NCBI RefSeq assembly: GCF_001542905.1
Contig: NZ_LOAJ01000001.1
Coordinates: 496,001-560,000 of the forward strand
Direction of reading: 5' to 3'
Length of the DNA: 64,000 nt
Source: Halorubrum aethiopicum
GTDB taxonomy: Archaea; Halobacteriota; Halobacteria; Halobacteriales; Haloferacaceae
Below the pieces are notes generated by a model. That model saw only the letters and a program-made list of their open reading frames with translations, was not told the origin of the DNA and made no database searches. The translations under genes were made by a program, and so were the position numbers. Positions 19,309 to 27,172 of this stretch are shown piece after piece; the first letter of the stretch is position 1, and the number at the start of each line of letters is the position of its first letter.

Positions 19309-19362
19309 AACGTCCTGACGGAGTCCCACGCGAGCGAAGCGAGCGTGGGGCACGTCAGGACG
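19309..19362 (-). repeat. Hairpin built from tRNA-Arg 3'-end copies
   Basis: AACGTCCTGACGGAG (19309-19323) repeats the 3' end of the tRNA-Arg gene (19406-19420) in the same orientation. It then folds against an inverted copy CGTCAGGACG (19353-19362), with an inner stem CCCACGC/GCGTGGG and loop GAGCGAAGCGA. The arrangement mirrors that beyond tRNA-Asp. Confidence 0.85.
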
Positions 19363-19407
19363 TGAACGCGGCGGCTGTCGAACGAAGTGAGAGAGCCGCA
19401 AAGTGAA

Positions 19408-19480
19408 CGTCCTGACGGAGATTTGAACTCCGGTCCCTGGCTCCGCAAGCCAAGAGGATAGTCCACTACCCTACCAGGAC
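19408..19480 (-). tRNA. tRNA-Arg (GCG)
   Basis: A 73-nt cloverleaf on the minus strand. The acceptor GTCCTGG pairs with TCAGGAC (one G-U), discriminator G; the anticodon loop TTGCGGA gives anticodon GCG, reading CGC/CGU arginine codons; the T arm is CGGAG-TTCAAAT-CTCCG. A minus-strand TATA-like CTTAAGTATC lies near 19500-19510. It is convergent with the tRNA-Asp pair. Confidence 0.95.
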
Positions 19481-19741
19481 TCGATTACACGTACCGCCGA
19501 GATACTTAAGACGGTTACGGTCCGCTCTCCTCCGTGTCCGGCGGTCGCACGGATCGAGCACCGCTCCCGGCCCGACGGCGACGAGTCGACTGAACGCTTT
19601 TGTACGGAGCCGGGACCAGAGCCCGGCATGCCCGGAGAACACGCGGCCGGAGAGCGGACGGAGAACGCGGCCGGCGACGGCGCGGAAACGGCGCAAGGAC
19701 AACGCTTATCCGCCGAGTCGACGACCCTACGAGGTACGCGT

Positions 19742-21202
19742 ATGGGAGCCATAGAGGACGTCTACGAGGACCTCGAGACCGACGTCGAGTTCGAGGAGTT
19801 CGCGGCCGCCGTCGAGGACAAAGTCGAGCAGATGGGCGGGCTCGCGGACGAGGAGACCGCCGCGATGCTCATCGCGCACGAGCTCCGCGACGAGGAGGCC
19901 GACACCATCGCCGACATCGAGCCCGGCATGAACGACGTGAAGTTCCTCGGGAAGGTGACCTCCATCGGCGACGTCCGCACGTTCGAGCGCGACGGCGAGG
20001 ACGCCGAGGGGCGCGTCTGTAACGTCGACGTCGCGGACGCCTCCGGCTCCGTCCGCGTCGCCCTCTGGGACGAGATGGCGACCGCGGCCGAGGAGGAACT
20101 GGAGGTCGGCCAGGTGTTGCGGGTCATGGGCCGGCCGAAGGAGGGGTACAGCGGCCTCGAGGTGAGCGCCGACAAGGTCGAACCCGATGAGGACGCCGAG
20201 GTCGACGTCCAGGTGCTCGACACCTACCGCGTCGAGGACCTCACGCTCGGGGCCTCCGACGTCGACCTCGTCGGGAAGGTGCTCGACACGGACACGGTCC
20301 GGACGTTCGACCGCGACGACGGGAGCGAGGGCCGGGTGGCGAACCTCACCGTCGGCGACGAGACCGGCCGCGTCCGGGTCACGCTGTGGGACGACAAGGC
20401 CGACCTCGTCGAGGAGTTCGCGTCGGGCGAGGTCGTCGAGGTGGGCGACGGCTACGTCCGCGAGCGCGACGGCGACCTAGAGCTCCACGTCGGCGACCGC
20501 GGCACCGTCGACCGCGTCGACGAGGACGTCGAGTACGTCCCGGAGACGACGGACATCGCCGAACTGGAGATCGGCGAGACCGTCGACATCAGCGGCGGCG
20601 TCATCGAGACGGACCCGAAACGGACGTTCGACCGCGACGACGGGAGCGAGGGACAGGTCCGCAACGTCCGGATCAAAGACGACACCGGGGAGATCCGCGT
20701 CGCGCTCTGGGGCGAGAAGGCCGACCGCGAGATCGAACTGGCGGACCGCGTCGTCTTCACTGACGTGGAGATCCAGGACGGGTGGCAGGACGACCTGGAG
20801 GCGTCCGCCAACTGGCGCTCGACCGTCTCCGTGCTCGACGCCGACGGCGACGGAGCGGGTGCCGGAGGGTCGACGGGCGGCGCGGGGACCGCCGACGCGA
20901 CGACGGAGTCGACGGCCGACACGGGGCTGGACGCCTTCGGCGACGCGGAGGGAGCGGCCGGCGGGGGCGAAGCCGAAGCGGTGACGGACGGCGACGGCGC
21001 CGCCACGGCGACCGCCGACCCCGACGCGACCGAGGACGTGGAGTTCACGGGAACGGTCGTCCAGACGGGGGACCCGGTCGTGTTGGACGACGGAGAGCGG
21101 ACGAAGAGCGTCGAGACGGGCGCGAGCCTGCGGCTCGGCGAGGAGATCACGGTCCGCGGGCCGGAGCGCGACGGCACGATCCACGCCGAGGACGTGTTCT
21201 GA
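19742..21202 (+). CDS. Single-stranded DNA-binding protein, RPA (RpaC/Rpa2-like)
   Basis: A 486-residue replication protein A homologue binding single-stranded DNA in replication and repair. After a helical N-terminus there are three similar OB-folds (about residues 60-150, 165-260, 270-365), each with a V-RTF-RDG-EG motif and a VRVALWD-type strand. A glycine/alanine/acidic linker follows, then a short C-terminal OB-like segment (DVEFTGTVVQTGDPVVLDD). The start follows the TATA-like CGCTTATC (19703-19710); a longer in-frame ATG at 19628 lies upstream of that promoter. In Haloferax volcanii the equivalent gene is also near a histone and deacetylase gene (from memory). Confidence 0.93.
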   Translation: MGAIEDVYEDLETDVEFEEFAAAVEDKVEQMGGLADEETAAMLIAHELRDEEADTIADIEPGMNDVKFLGKVTSIGDVRTFERDGEDAEGRVCNVDVADASGSVRVALWDEMATAAEEELEVGQVLRVMGRPKEGYSGLEVSADKVEPDEDAEVDVQVLDTYRVEDLTLGASDVDLVGKVLDTDTVRTFDRDDGSEGRVANLTVGDETGRVRVTLWDDKADLVEEFASGEVVEVGDGYVRERDGDLELHVGDRGTVDRVDEDVEYVPETTDIAELEIGETVDISGGVIETDPKRTFDRDDGSEGQVRNVRIKDDTGEIRVALWGEKADREIELADRVVFTDVEIQDGWQDDLEASANWRSTVSVLDADGDGAGAGGSTGGAGTADATTESTADTGLDAFGDAEGAAGGGEAEAVTDGDGAATATADPDATEDVEFTGTVVQTGDPVVLDDGERTKSVETGASLRLGEEITVRGPERDGTIHAEDVF

Positions 21203-21336
21203 CACGCGCGGGAGGTCTTCCCATCGAGAGCGCGAGCGCCGGGGCGCCGACGGACCGCTCGGGACGCCGTGACGGAACGACCCGCTGAGTGCCCCCGAGG
21301 CCGTCGTTCGGGCGCGTAGACGCCGGTAACGGAAAG

Positions 21337-21346
21337 CGTTATACGG
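21337..21346 (+). promoter_or_regulatory. TATA box for the histone-deacetylase operon
   Basis: CGTTATACGG centred about 26 nt before the histone ATG, implying a leaderless transcript. It supports the ATG at 21368 over the overlapping GTG six bases upstream. Confidence 0.65.
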
Positions 21347-21367
21347 TGGACGGACCCGACTGTGTGT

Positions 21368-21799
21368 ATGAGTGTCGAGTTGCCGTTCGCGCCGGTGGAC
21401 ACGATCATCCGGCGGAACGCCGGCGAGCTCCGGGTCAGCGCCGACGCCGCCGAGGAGCTGGCCCGGCGGATCCAGTCGCACGGCGCGGAACTGGCGATCG
21501 ACGCGGCCGACCGCGCGACGGCCGACGGACGGAAGACGCTGATGGCGTCCGATTTCGGCGTCGAGCAGGTCGTCTCCCGCGAGGAGCTGTCCCTCCCCGT
21601 CGCGCCGATCGACCGGATCGCGCGGCTCCGCATCGACGACCGGTATCGGGTCGGCGTCGACGCGCGGATCGCGCTGGCCGACATCCTCGAGGACTACGCC
21701 GACAACGTGGCGAGCGCCGCGGCGACGCTGGCTCGCCACGCGGACCGCCGGACCGTACAGGCCGAGGACATCGAGACGTACTTCGCGCTGTTCGAATAG
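21368..21799 (+). CDS. Archaeal histone, fused doublet
   Basis: A 143-residue chromatin protein with two histone folds in one chain, as is usual in haloarchaea where they replace a dimer. Fold 1 covers about residues 5-68 (LPFAPVDTIIRRNAG to TLMASDFGVEQ) and fold 2 about residues 77-141 (LPVAPIDRIARLRI to RTVQAEDIETYFALF). The RKTL/RRTV DNA-contact loops are kept. There are no N-terminal tails, so any acetylation would have to be on core lysines, of which there is only one obvious (K in RKTL). It is immediately followed by a deacetylase gene. Confidence 0.95.
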   Translation: MSVELPFAPVDTIIRRNAGELRVSADAAEELARRIQSHGAELAIDAADRATADGRKTLMASDFGVEQVVSREELSLPVAPIDRIARLRIDDRYRVGVDARIALADILEDYADNVASAAATLARHADRRTVQAEDIETYFALFE

Positions 21800-22804
21800 A
21801 TGCGCTTCGGCTACAGCGAGCGGTGTCTCGACCACGACACCGGCGACCGACATCCCGAGAATCCCGACCGACTGCGCGCGATCCGGCGGGGGCTCGCGAA
21901 GCGACACGGCGTCGAGTACGTCGAGGCGGAGCCGGCGGACCGCGAGGCGGTGACCGCCGTCCACGACGACGACTACGTGGACGAACTCGAGGCGTTCTGT
22001 GCGGACGGCGGGGGCAACTGGGACCCGGACACCGTCGCGGGCGAGGCGACGTGGAACGCCGCGCTCTCGGCGGCCGGACTGGCCCGGTGGGCGGCGGAGG
22101 CGGCGTTGGACGGCGAGAACGGTCGGAAGACTCCCTTCGCCATCGGCCGGCCGCCGGGCCACCACGCGGTCACGGACGACGCGATGGGGTTCTGTTTCTT
22201 CAACAACGCCGCGGTCGCGGCCCAGCGCGTCGTCGACGCCGGCCGCGCCGACCGGGTGGCGATCCTCGACTGGGACGTCCATCACGGCAACGGCACCCAG
22301 GACATCTTCTACGACCGGGGAGACGTGCTGTACGCGTCGATCCACGAGGACGGGCTCTACCCGGCGACGGGCGAGTTGACGGAGACGGGCGAGGGCGACG
22401 GCACGCGCGCGACGGTGAACCTCCCGCTCGCGGCCGGCGCGGGCGACGCCGACTACCTCTACGCGATCGACGAGGCGATCGAGCCGGCGTTCGACCGGTT
22501 CGATCCCGACCTCGTGATCGTCTCCGCGGGGTTCGACGCGCACCGCCACGACCCCATCTCGCGGATGCGCGTCTCCTCGGAGGGGTACGCGCTGTTGACC
22601 GACCGGATCCGGTCGGTCGCGGACGGCGTCGACGCGGCCGTGGCGTACGTCCTGGAGGGCGGCTACGGCCTCGACACGCTCGCGGAGGGCGTCTCGATGG
22701 TCCACGAGACGTACGACGGCCGAACCCCGGTCGAGCCGGACGGCGAGCCCGACGAGAAGACCGAGAGCCGGGTCGCCGACCTCCGGTCGGCGTTGGAACT
22801 GTGA
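21800..22804 (+). CDS. Histone deacetylase family protein (class II / acetoin-utilisation type)
   Basis: A 334-residue zinc amidohydrolase. Catalytic features are intact: RPPGHHAV (the His pair), ILDWDVHHGNGTQDIFY (zinc Asp and His), IVSAGFDAHRHDP (second zinc Asp) and the LEGGYGLDTLA loop with the transition-state tyrosine. Its ATG follows the histone stop with no gap, so the two are one operon. Possible substrates are histone or other acetyl-lysines or small acetylated amines; the family does not decide this. The genomic pairing favours a chromatin role. Confidence 0.93.
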   Translation: MRFGYSERCLDHDTGDRHPENPDRLRAIRRGLAKRHGVEYVEAEPADREAVTAVHDDDYVDELEAFCADGGGNWDPDTVAGEATWNAALSAAGLARWAAEAALDGENGRKTPFAIGRPPGHHAVTDDAMGFCFFNNAAVAAQRVVDAGRADRVAILDWDVHHGNGTQDIFYDRGDVLYASIHEDGLYPATGELTETGEGDGTRATVNLPLAAGAGDADYLYAIDEAIEPAFDRFDPDLVIVSAGFDAHRHDPISRMRVSSEGYALLTDRIRSVADGVDAAVAYVLEGGYGLDTLAEGVSMVHETYDGRTPVEPDGEPDEKTESRVADLRSALEL

Positions 22805-22853
22805 GGGACGCTCGATCCGAACCGACCCCGATCGATCGGGTCGATCCCCGCCG

Positions 22854-24710
22854 TCAGTCGTGGGGGTGGAACCGGTTCATCGCTCGCTTGACGGCGTCGG
22901 CGTCGCCGACGAACGTGACGCGGTCGCCGTACTCGAGCACGCGGTCGGCCGAGGGGACGTAGTTCTCGCCGTCGCGGCTGACGACGGCGACGAACGCCCC
23001 GTCGGGGATGTCCGAGTTGAGATCGCGAATGCTCTTGCCGGCGAACTCCTCGGAGGTCACCTCGATCTCCTGTACGTCGTGATCGTCGCCGAGCTCGTTC
23101 ATCCAGTGGGTGAGCGCCGGGCGCTCGATCTCGTCGTCGATGGCCACCGCGGTCGCCGTGGTGGCGTCGATGGCCTCGACGCCGATGCTCTCGAACGCGT
23201 CGACGTTGTCGGGGTCGTTCACCCGCGAGTACACCGACTCGACGTCGAACTTGGTGATGGCGAGCTGGCACGCGAGGAGGTTGATGTCGTCGTCGCCGGT
23301 CGTCGTGACGAACCGCTTGGCGTCCTCGATCCCGGCTTTGCGCAGCGCCGCCGCCTCGCTGCCGTCGCCCCGGTGGACGGTGTACCCCTCCGCCCGCGCG
23401 CTCTCGACGGCGTCCTCGTCCGACTCGACGACGACGACGAACTCGCCCCTGTTCTCCAGTCGTGTGGCGAGCGCGCGGCCGACCCGGCCCCCGCCGATGA
23501 TTATCGTGCGCATTGGTGACACTCCGAGGTACTCGCCGATCTGCCGCGCCAGCCCCGCCTCGACCGCGACCGTCGCGAAGATGACCGCGAACACCGTTCC
23601 GACGAGCAGTTCGCCGGCCGCGACGTTCCCCGCCAGCTCCAGCTCGATGGCGAAGAGCGTCGCCACGCTCGCCGGGATGATCCCGCGCGGCCCGACGGCC
23701 GCGATGAACAGCCGCTCGGCTCGCGTGAACCGCTCGACGCCGACGGTGGCGACGAACGCCCCCAGCGGGCGCAACACGAGCACCACCACGAGGACGAGCC
23801 CGATCGCGCCGACGCCGAGTTCGAGTATCGCCTCGACGTCTATCAGCGCCGCCAACGAGATGAACACGAACGAGAGGACGATGAGCGTCGTGTTCTGTGC
23901 GAACCGCTCGATCTCCTCTCTGTTGTCGATGTCGGCGTTCCCGAGCAGGATCCCGCTCGTCGCCGCCGCGGCGATCCCCGCCTCGGCCGCGACGGCCTCC
24001 GCGGCCGCGAACGACCCGACCGCCGCGGCCAACACGAGGAACTGCGACGCCTGGACGTCGCGTTCGGGGACGAACTCGCTCTCCAGGAGCAGGTAGATGA
24101 CGACCGTCGCGAGGATCCCGGCGGCGACGCCGGTCCCGAACCGCTGGAGGAAGGACAGGAGCGTCGCGGGCACCCCGAGGTCGTCGAGAAGCAGCGTCTC
24201 GAAGACGACCACCGCGACGATCGCCGCGGTCACGTCGTTGACGATCCCCTCCGTCTCCAGCGCGGTCGCGACGTGGTCCCTGACCCGGACGACGTCGAGG
24301 ATGGGCGTGATCACCGTGGGGCCGGTCGCGACGAGAAGCGCCCCGATGAGCAGCGCGATCTCCCAGGTCGCGCCCTCGAGGACGCGGACCGCGACCGCGG
24401 TCCCGAGGAACATCACGACCGCGCTGATCGTGACCAGCCGGAGCGAGACCGTCGACGCGCGCCGGATCCGGTCGATCCGGAGGGCGAACGCCCCCTCGAA
24501 GACGATGATCGCGACGCTGAGGCCGACGATGATCTCGAGGCCGTCTCCGAACGTGTCGAGCGTCACGAGCCCGAGCACCTCGGGACCCAGCACCACGCCG
24601 ATGACGAGGTAGAAGACCACGCTCGGAACCTTCAGCCGGTGTGCGAGGAGCTGTACGCCGAGGCCCGAGACGAGGACGACCGCGACGACCGGCAGGAGGC
24701 TACTTGACAC
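22854..24710 (-). CDS. Cation/proton antiporter with TrkA-type NAD-binding domain
   Basis: A CPA-type exchanger, probably moving Na+ or K+ against protons. The N-terminal portion (about residues 1-390) has 11-13 hydrophobic segments with the ion-path motif EGIVNDVTA and the PRGIIPASVA stretch. The C-terminal part carries TrkA_N (RTIIIGGGRVGRALATRL, near residue 400) and TrkA_C domains (GKSIRDL, to the end), which sense NAD(H) or nucleotides. I prefer the GTG at 24710, which puts the first membrane helix right after the start; an ATG at 24740 would add ten residues without membrane character. It ends convergently with the deacetylase gene. Confidence 0.88.
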   Translation of the reverse strand: MSSSLLPVVAVVLVSGLGVQLLAHRLKVPSVVFYLVIGVVLGPEVLGLVTLDTFGDGLEIIVGLSVAIIVFEGAFALRIDRIRRASTVSLRLVTISAVVMFLGTAVAVRVLEGATWEIALLIGALLVATGPTVITPILDVVRVRDHVATALETEGIVNDVTAAIVAVVVFETLLLDDLGVPATLLSFLQRFGTGVAAGILATVVIYLLLESEFVPERDVQASQFLVLAAAVGSFAAAEAVAAEAGIAAAATSGILLGNADIDNREEIERFAQNTTLIVLSFVFISLAALIDVEAILELGVGAIGLVLVVVLVLRPLGAFVATVGVERFTRAERLFIAAVGPRGIIPASVATLFAIELELAGNVAAGELLVGTVFAVIFATVAVEAGLARQIGEYLGVSPMRTIIIGGGRVGRALATRLENRGEFVVVVESDEDAVESARAEGYTVHRGDGSEAAALRKAGIEDAKRFVTTTGDDDINLLACQLAITKFDVESVYSRVNDPDNVDAFESIGVEAIDATTATAVAIDDEIERPALTHWMNELGDDHDVQEIEVTSEEFAGKSIRDLNSDIPDGAFVAVVSRDGENYVPSADRVLEYGDRVTFVGDADAVKRAMNRFHPHD

Positions 24711-24774
24711 GTCTGTCCGACTATTGTAGCCACCGCACATTACCGTGTTGGTTCCGGACCGGTCGAACTCGGGG

Positions 24775-24782
24775 TTTATTTT
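24775..24782 (+). promoter_or_regulatory. TATA box for the DUF309 gene
   Basis: TTTATTTT lies about 26 nt before GTG 24805, which decides that start over the GTG at 24745. Confidence 0.6.
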
Positions 24783-24804
24783 CGTTCCCGACCGAGACCG
24801 TCAC

Positions 24805-25665
24805 GTGACACGGGACGCTCGCGGCGACGGCGGGGATCGCGACGCCCGCAACGACCCCGACGATGCCAGCGGCGGCACCGTCGACGGCGACGGCGATGCC
24901 GGCGACGAGGCCATCGACGCGGCGTTCGAGGCGGGAGCGGCCCTGTTCAACGCCGGATACGTCCTCGCGGCGCGCGATCGGTGGGAGGCGGCGCGGAGCG
25001 CGATCGCCGAGGACGCCGAGCCCGAAGACGAGGAAGCGCGGGTTCTGCGGGGGTTGATCGCGGCCGCGACCGCGACCGACCACGCGAGAGACGGGGATCG
25101 ATCGGACGAGGATCGGTCGGATCGCACGCGAGGCGTGCAGCGGTCCGACGCCGCAGAGCAGGGAACACGCGCGCTGAACCTCCTCGAGGGGACGGGCGGG
25201 ACGTATCGCGGCCTCGCCCTCGAGCCGGTTCGCGAGTGGTGTCGACTGCTCGCCGCCGACGTCGACGCGGCCGGGTCCGTCCCCGACGCACCCGATGCTT
25301 CCGACGCTTCCGACGCGCTCGACGCTTCCGACGCGCTCGACGCTTCCGACGCGCTCGACGCTTCCGACCGTCCGACGCTCCGGGTCGACGGCGTCGCCGT
25401 CGGGTTCGGGGACCTGGATCTCGCGGCAACGCTCTCGGCCGCGCCCGCGTTGGCGGCCGCGATCGACGCCGGAGAGCCGGAGACGCTGGCGGCGGCGGCG
25501 CGGCTCGCGCGCGAGGAACGCGGAACGGGCCGGACGCGGGTCACGGAGCTCGTGTTCGCGTACCTCCGGCGGGCGGAGGCGCGCCCGCAGATCGCGGCGC
25601 GGATCGCCGACCACGTCGACCGGGACCGTCGCGAGCGACGGGACGTGTCGGGACTCTTCGAGTGA
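24805..25665 (+). CDS. DUF309-domain protein with internal ASDALD repeats
   Basis: A 286-residue acidic soluble protein. The DUF309 region is near residues 35-90 (EAGAALFNAGYVLAARDRWEAAR), the helical module also seen in proteins near threonine synthase and others; its function is unknown. A run of four Asp-Ala-Ser-Asp-Ala-Leu hexapeptides lies near residues 160-190, encoded by an 18-bp tandem repeat, so its length is probably variable. Start chosen from the TATA box. It is divergent from the antiporter gene. Confidence 0.75.
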   Translation: MTRDARGDGGDRDARNDPDDASGGTVDGDGDAGDEAIDAAFEAGAALFNAGYVLAARDRWEAARSAIAEDAEPEDEEARVLRGLIAAATATDHARDGDRSDEDRSDRTRGVQRSDAAEQGTRALNLLEGTGGTYRGLALEPVREWCRLLAADVDAAGSVPDAPDASDASDALDASDALDASDALDASDRPTLRVDGVAVGFGDLDLAATLSAAPALAAAIDAGEPETLAAAARLAREERGTGRTRVTELVFAYLRRAEARPQIAARIADHVDRDRRERRDVSGLFE

Positions 25666-25738
25666 ACGGGCGCGTCGGCGGTAGGGCGACATCAGGTGCG
25701 TCGGCGGTAACGACGGCGACGTCGGCCGCGTGGGACCC

Positions 25739-26545
25739 TCAGGGCTCGTCTGTCGGCGGGTCCTCGGCGATCGGTTCGCCCTCGAAGGTGTAGTTCGCGG
25801 AGTTGTCCTGCGGGTCGTAGTCGAGGACCTCGCGGGCGCGGTCGATCGAGTAGTACTTCCGGTCGTTATCGGAGATGCCGTAGACGATCTCGAAGCCGTA
25901 CTCCGCCAGGAGACACCGCTCGAAGAGGTGCGCGCAGTCGCCGTGTGAGAGCCACATCGCCTGGCCGCGCTCGTACTCGCGCGGCGGGTGGTCCTTGGTG
26001 AGGTTGCCGATGCGGACGCAGACGACGGCCATCCCGAACTCGTCGTGGTAGTACCGCCCGAGGAACTCGCCGGTCGCCTTCGAGACGCCGTAGAGGTTGC
26101 CCGGTCGGGGGAGCTCGTCGCCGTCGAGCCGGTAGTCGTCGTCGGGGCGGTACAGGTCGGGGGTCCGGTCGTCGGTCTCGTAGCCGCCGACGGCGTGGTT
26201 CGAGGAGGCGAACGCGAACTTCTCGACGCCGGCCTCGGCGGCGGCGCGCATCACGGCCTGCGTCCCGTCGATGTTGTTCCGGAGGACGGAGTCCCACGGC
26301 GCGGTCTTCCGGGGGTCGCCCGCGAGGTGGATCACCGCGTTCACGCCCCGCATGGCCTCGCGGACGGCGCGCTCGTCGGTGATGTCCGCGACGTACTGGT
26401 CGGCGTCGGTCACCCGGTCGGGGACCTTCGCGGCCGGGAGCGGCTCGCGGTCGAGGAGCCGCCAGTCGTACTCCTCGCCGATGCCATCGAGGATGGCCTG
26501 GCCGACCCGCCCGCCCGCGCCAGTGAGTAGGACCGGATCGTCCAT
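25739..26545 (-). CDS. azf: NAD-dependent glucose-6-phosphate dehydrogenase, Azf-like SDR
   Basis: A 268-residue extended short-chain dehydrogenase. The Rossmann motif LLTGAGGRVGQ, the AFASSNHAVGGYE strand carrying the catalytic Ser, and LYGVSKATGE with the Tyr/Lys pair are present. The sequence resembles the Haloferax volcanii archaeal zwischenferment Azf (including NNIDGTQ and GISDNDRKYYS, from memory), which oxidises glucose-6-phosphate with NAD+ for the oxidative pentose phosphate route. A UDP-glucose 4-epimerase-like role is the main alternative. Confidence 0.8.
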   Translation of the reverse strand: MDDPVLLTGAGGRVGQAILDGIGEEYDWRLLDREPLPAAKVPDRVTDADQYVADITDERAVREAMRGVNAVIHLAGDPRKTAPWDSVLRNNIDGTQAVMRAAAEAGVEKFAFASSNHAVGGYETDDRTPDLYRPDDDYRLDGDELPRPGNLYGVSKATGEFLGRYYHDEFGMAVVCVRIGNLTKDHPPREYERGQAMWLSHGDCAHLFERCLLAEYGFEIVYGISDNDRKYYSIDRAREVLDYDPQDNSANYTFEGEPIAEDPPTDEP

Positions 26546-26570
26546 TCAGCCTACTATGGACGCGAGGACG

Positions 26571-26579
26571 GCATATATG
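26571..26579 (-). promoter_or_regulatory. TATA box for azf
   Basis: Minus-strand CATATATGC centred about 30 nt before the ATG at 26545, consistent with a leader of a few nucleotides. Confidence 0.65.
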
Positions 26580-26678
26580 ACACGGTTCGACCGCCGAGAG
26601 CGCCGATCGCCGGTCCGCGCGCTCACGCGACGATTCGGACCCGCACGGAACGGCTCACGCTCCCGGGGAGCGGCGCGC

Positions 26679-27032
26679 TCACGAGAGCTTCTGGCGCGAG
26701 ACGGTGACGCCCGTCGGCGCGACCACCAGCTGGTCGTCGCCCTTCTGGACGATGTCGCCGTCGACCTCCTCCGCCACCTGGCGGAGCTCGTCGATGATGT
26801 GTTCGACGGTCCGGTCCGACGTGGAGTGGCGGGTGATGTCCGCGATGACGAAGTCGCCGTCGTAGACCGCGTCCTTGATCGGGATGACGTCGCTCTGGTC
26901 GCCGATCTCCGCGATGTGTACCTTCATGCCCGCTTCCGCGCTCGCCTCGGCGAAGTCGTCTATGTCGAGTTCGACGTAGTCGTCGACGGAGCGCTGTCCG
27001 CCCCCGCCGAGGATCTTGCTCATAATGCCCAT
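26679..27032 (-). CDS. sepF: Cell division protein SepF
   Basis: A 117-residue FtsZ membrane anchor. The N-terminal MGIMSKILGGGGQ is the short membrane-targeting segment, followed by an acidic linker and the SepF core (PIKDAVYDGDFVIADITR, EHIIDELRQVAEEVDGDIVQKGDDQLVVAPTGV). In archaea with FtsZ and no FtsA, SepF recruits FtsZ1/FtsZ2 to mid-cell, as shown in Haloferax and Methanobrevibacter. I chose the ATG at 27032; 27023 (MSKIL) is the alternative. It is monocistronic. Confidence 0.93.
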   Translation of the reverse strand: MGIMSKILGGGGQRSVDDYVELDIDDFAEASAEAGMKVHIAEIGDQSDVIPIKDAVYDGDFVIADITRHSTSDRTVEHIIDELRQVAEEVDGDIVQKGDDQLVVAPTGVTVSRQKLS

Positions 27033-27172
27033 ACCCGTGTTACGACGAGGTCGCACATTAGTTCTTACGTCAGACGCGGTCGCCGGATCCGCCCGTCGAC
27101 GGCCATCGAGTCCGCCCGTCGAGCGGGAGGTCGGGAGCGTCAGTCGCCCTCGTCGAGCGGGAATTCGAGGCG

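Noticed and set aside
19015-19365. 116-codon frame across the tRNA flank
   Set aside because: It runs through the tRNA-Asp 3' end and both palindromes and shows no protein-like composition.
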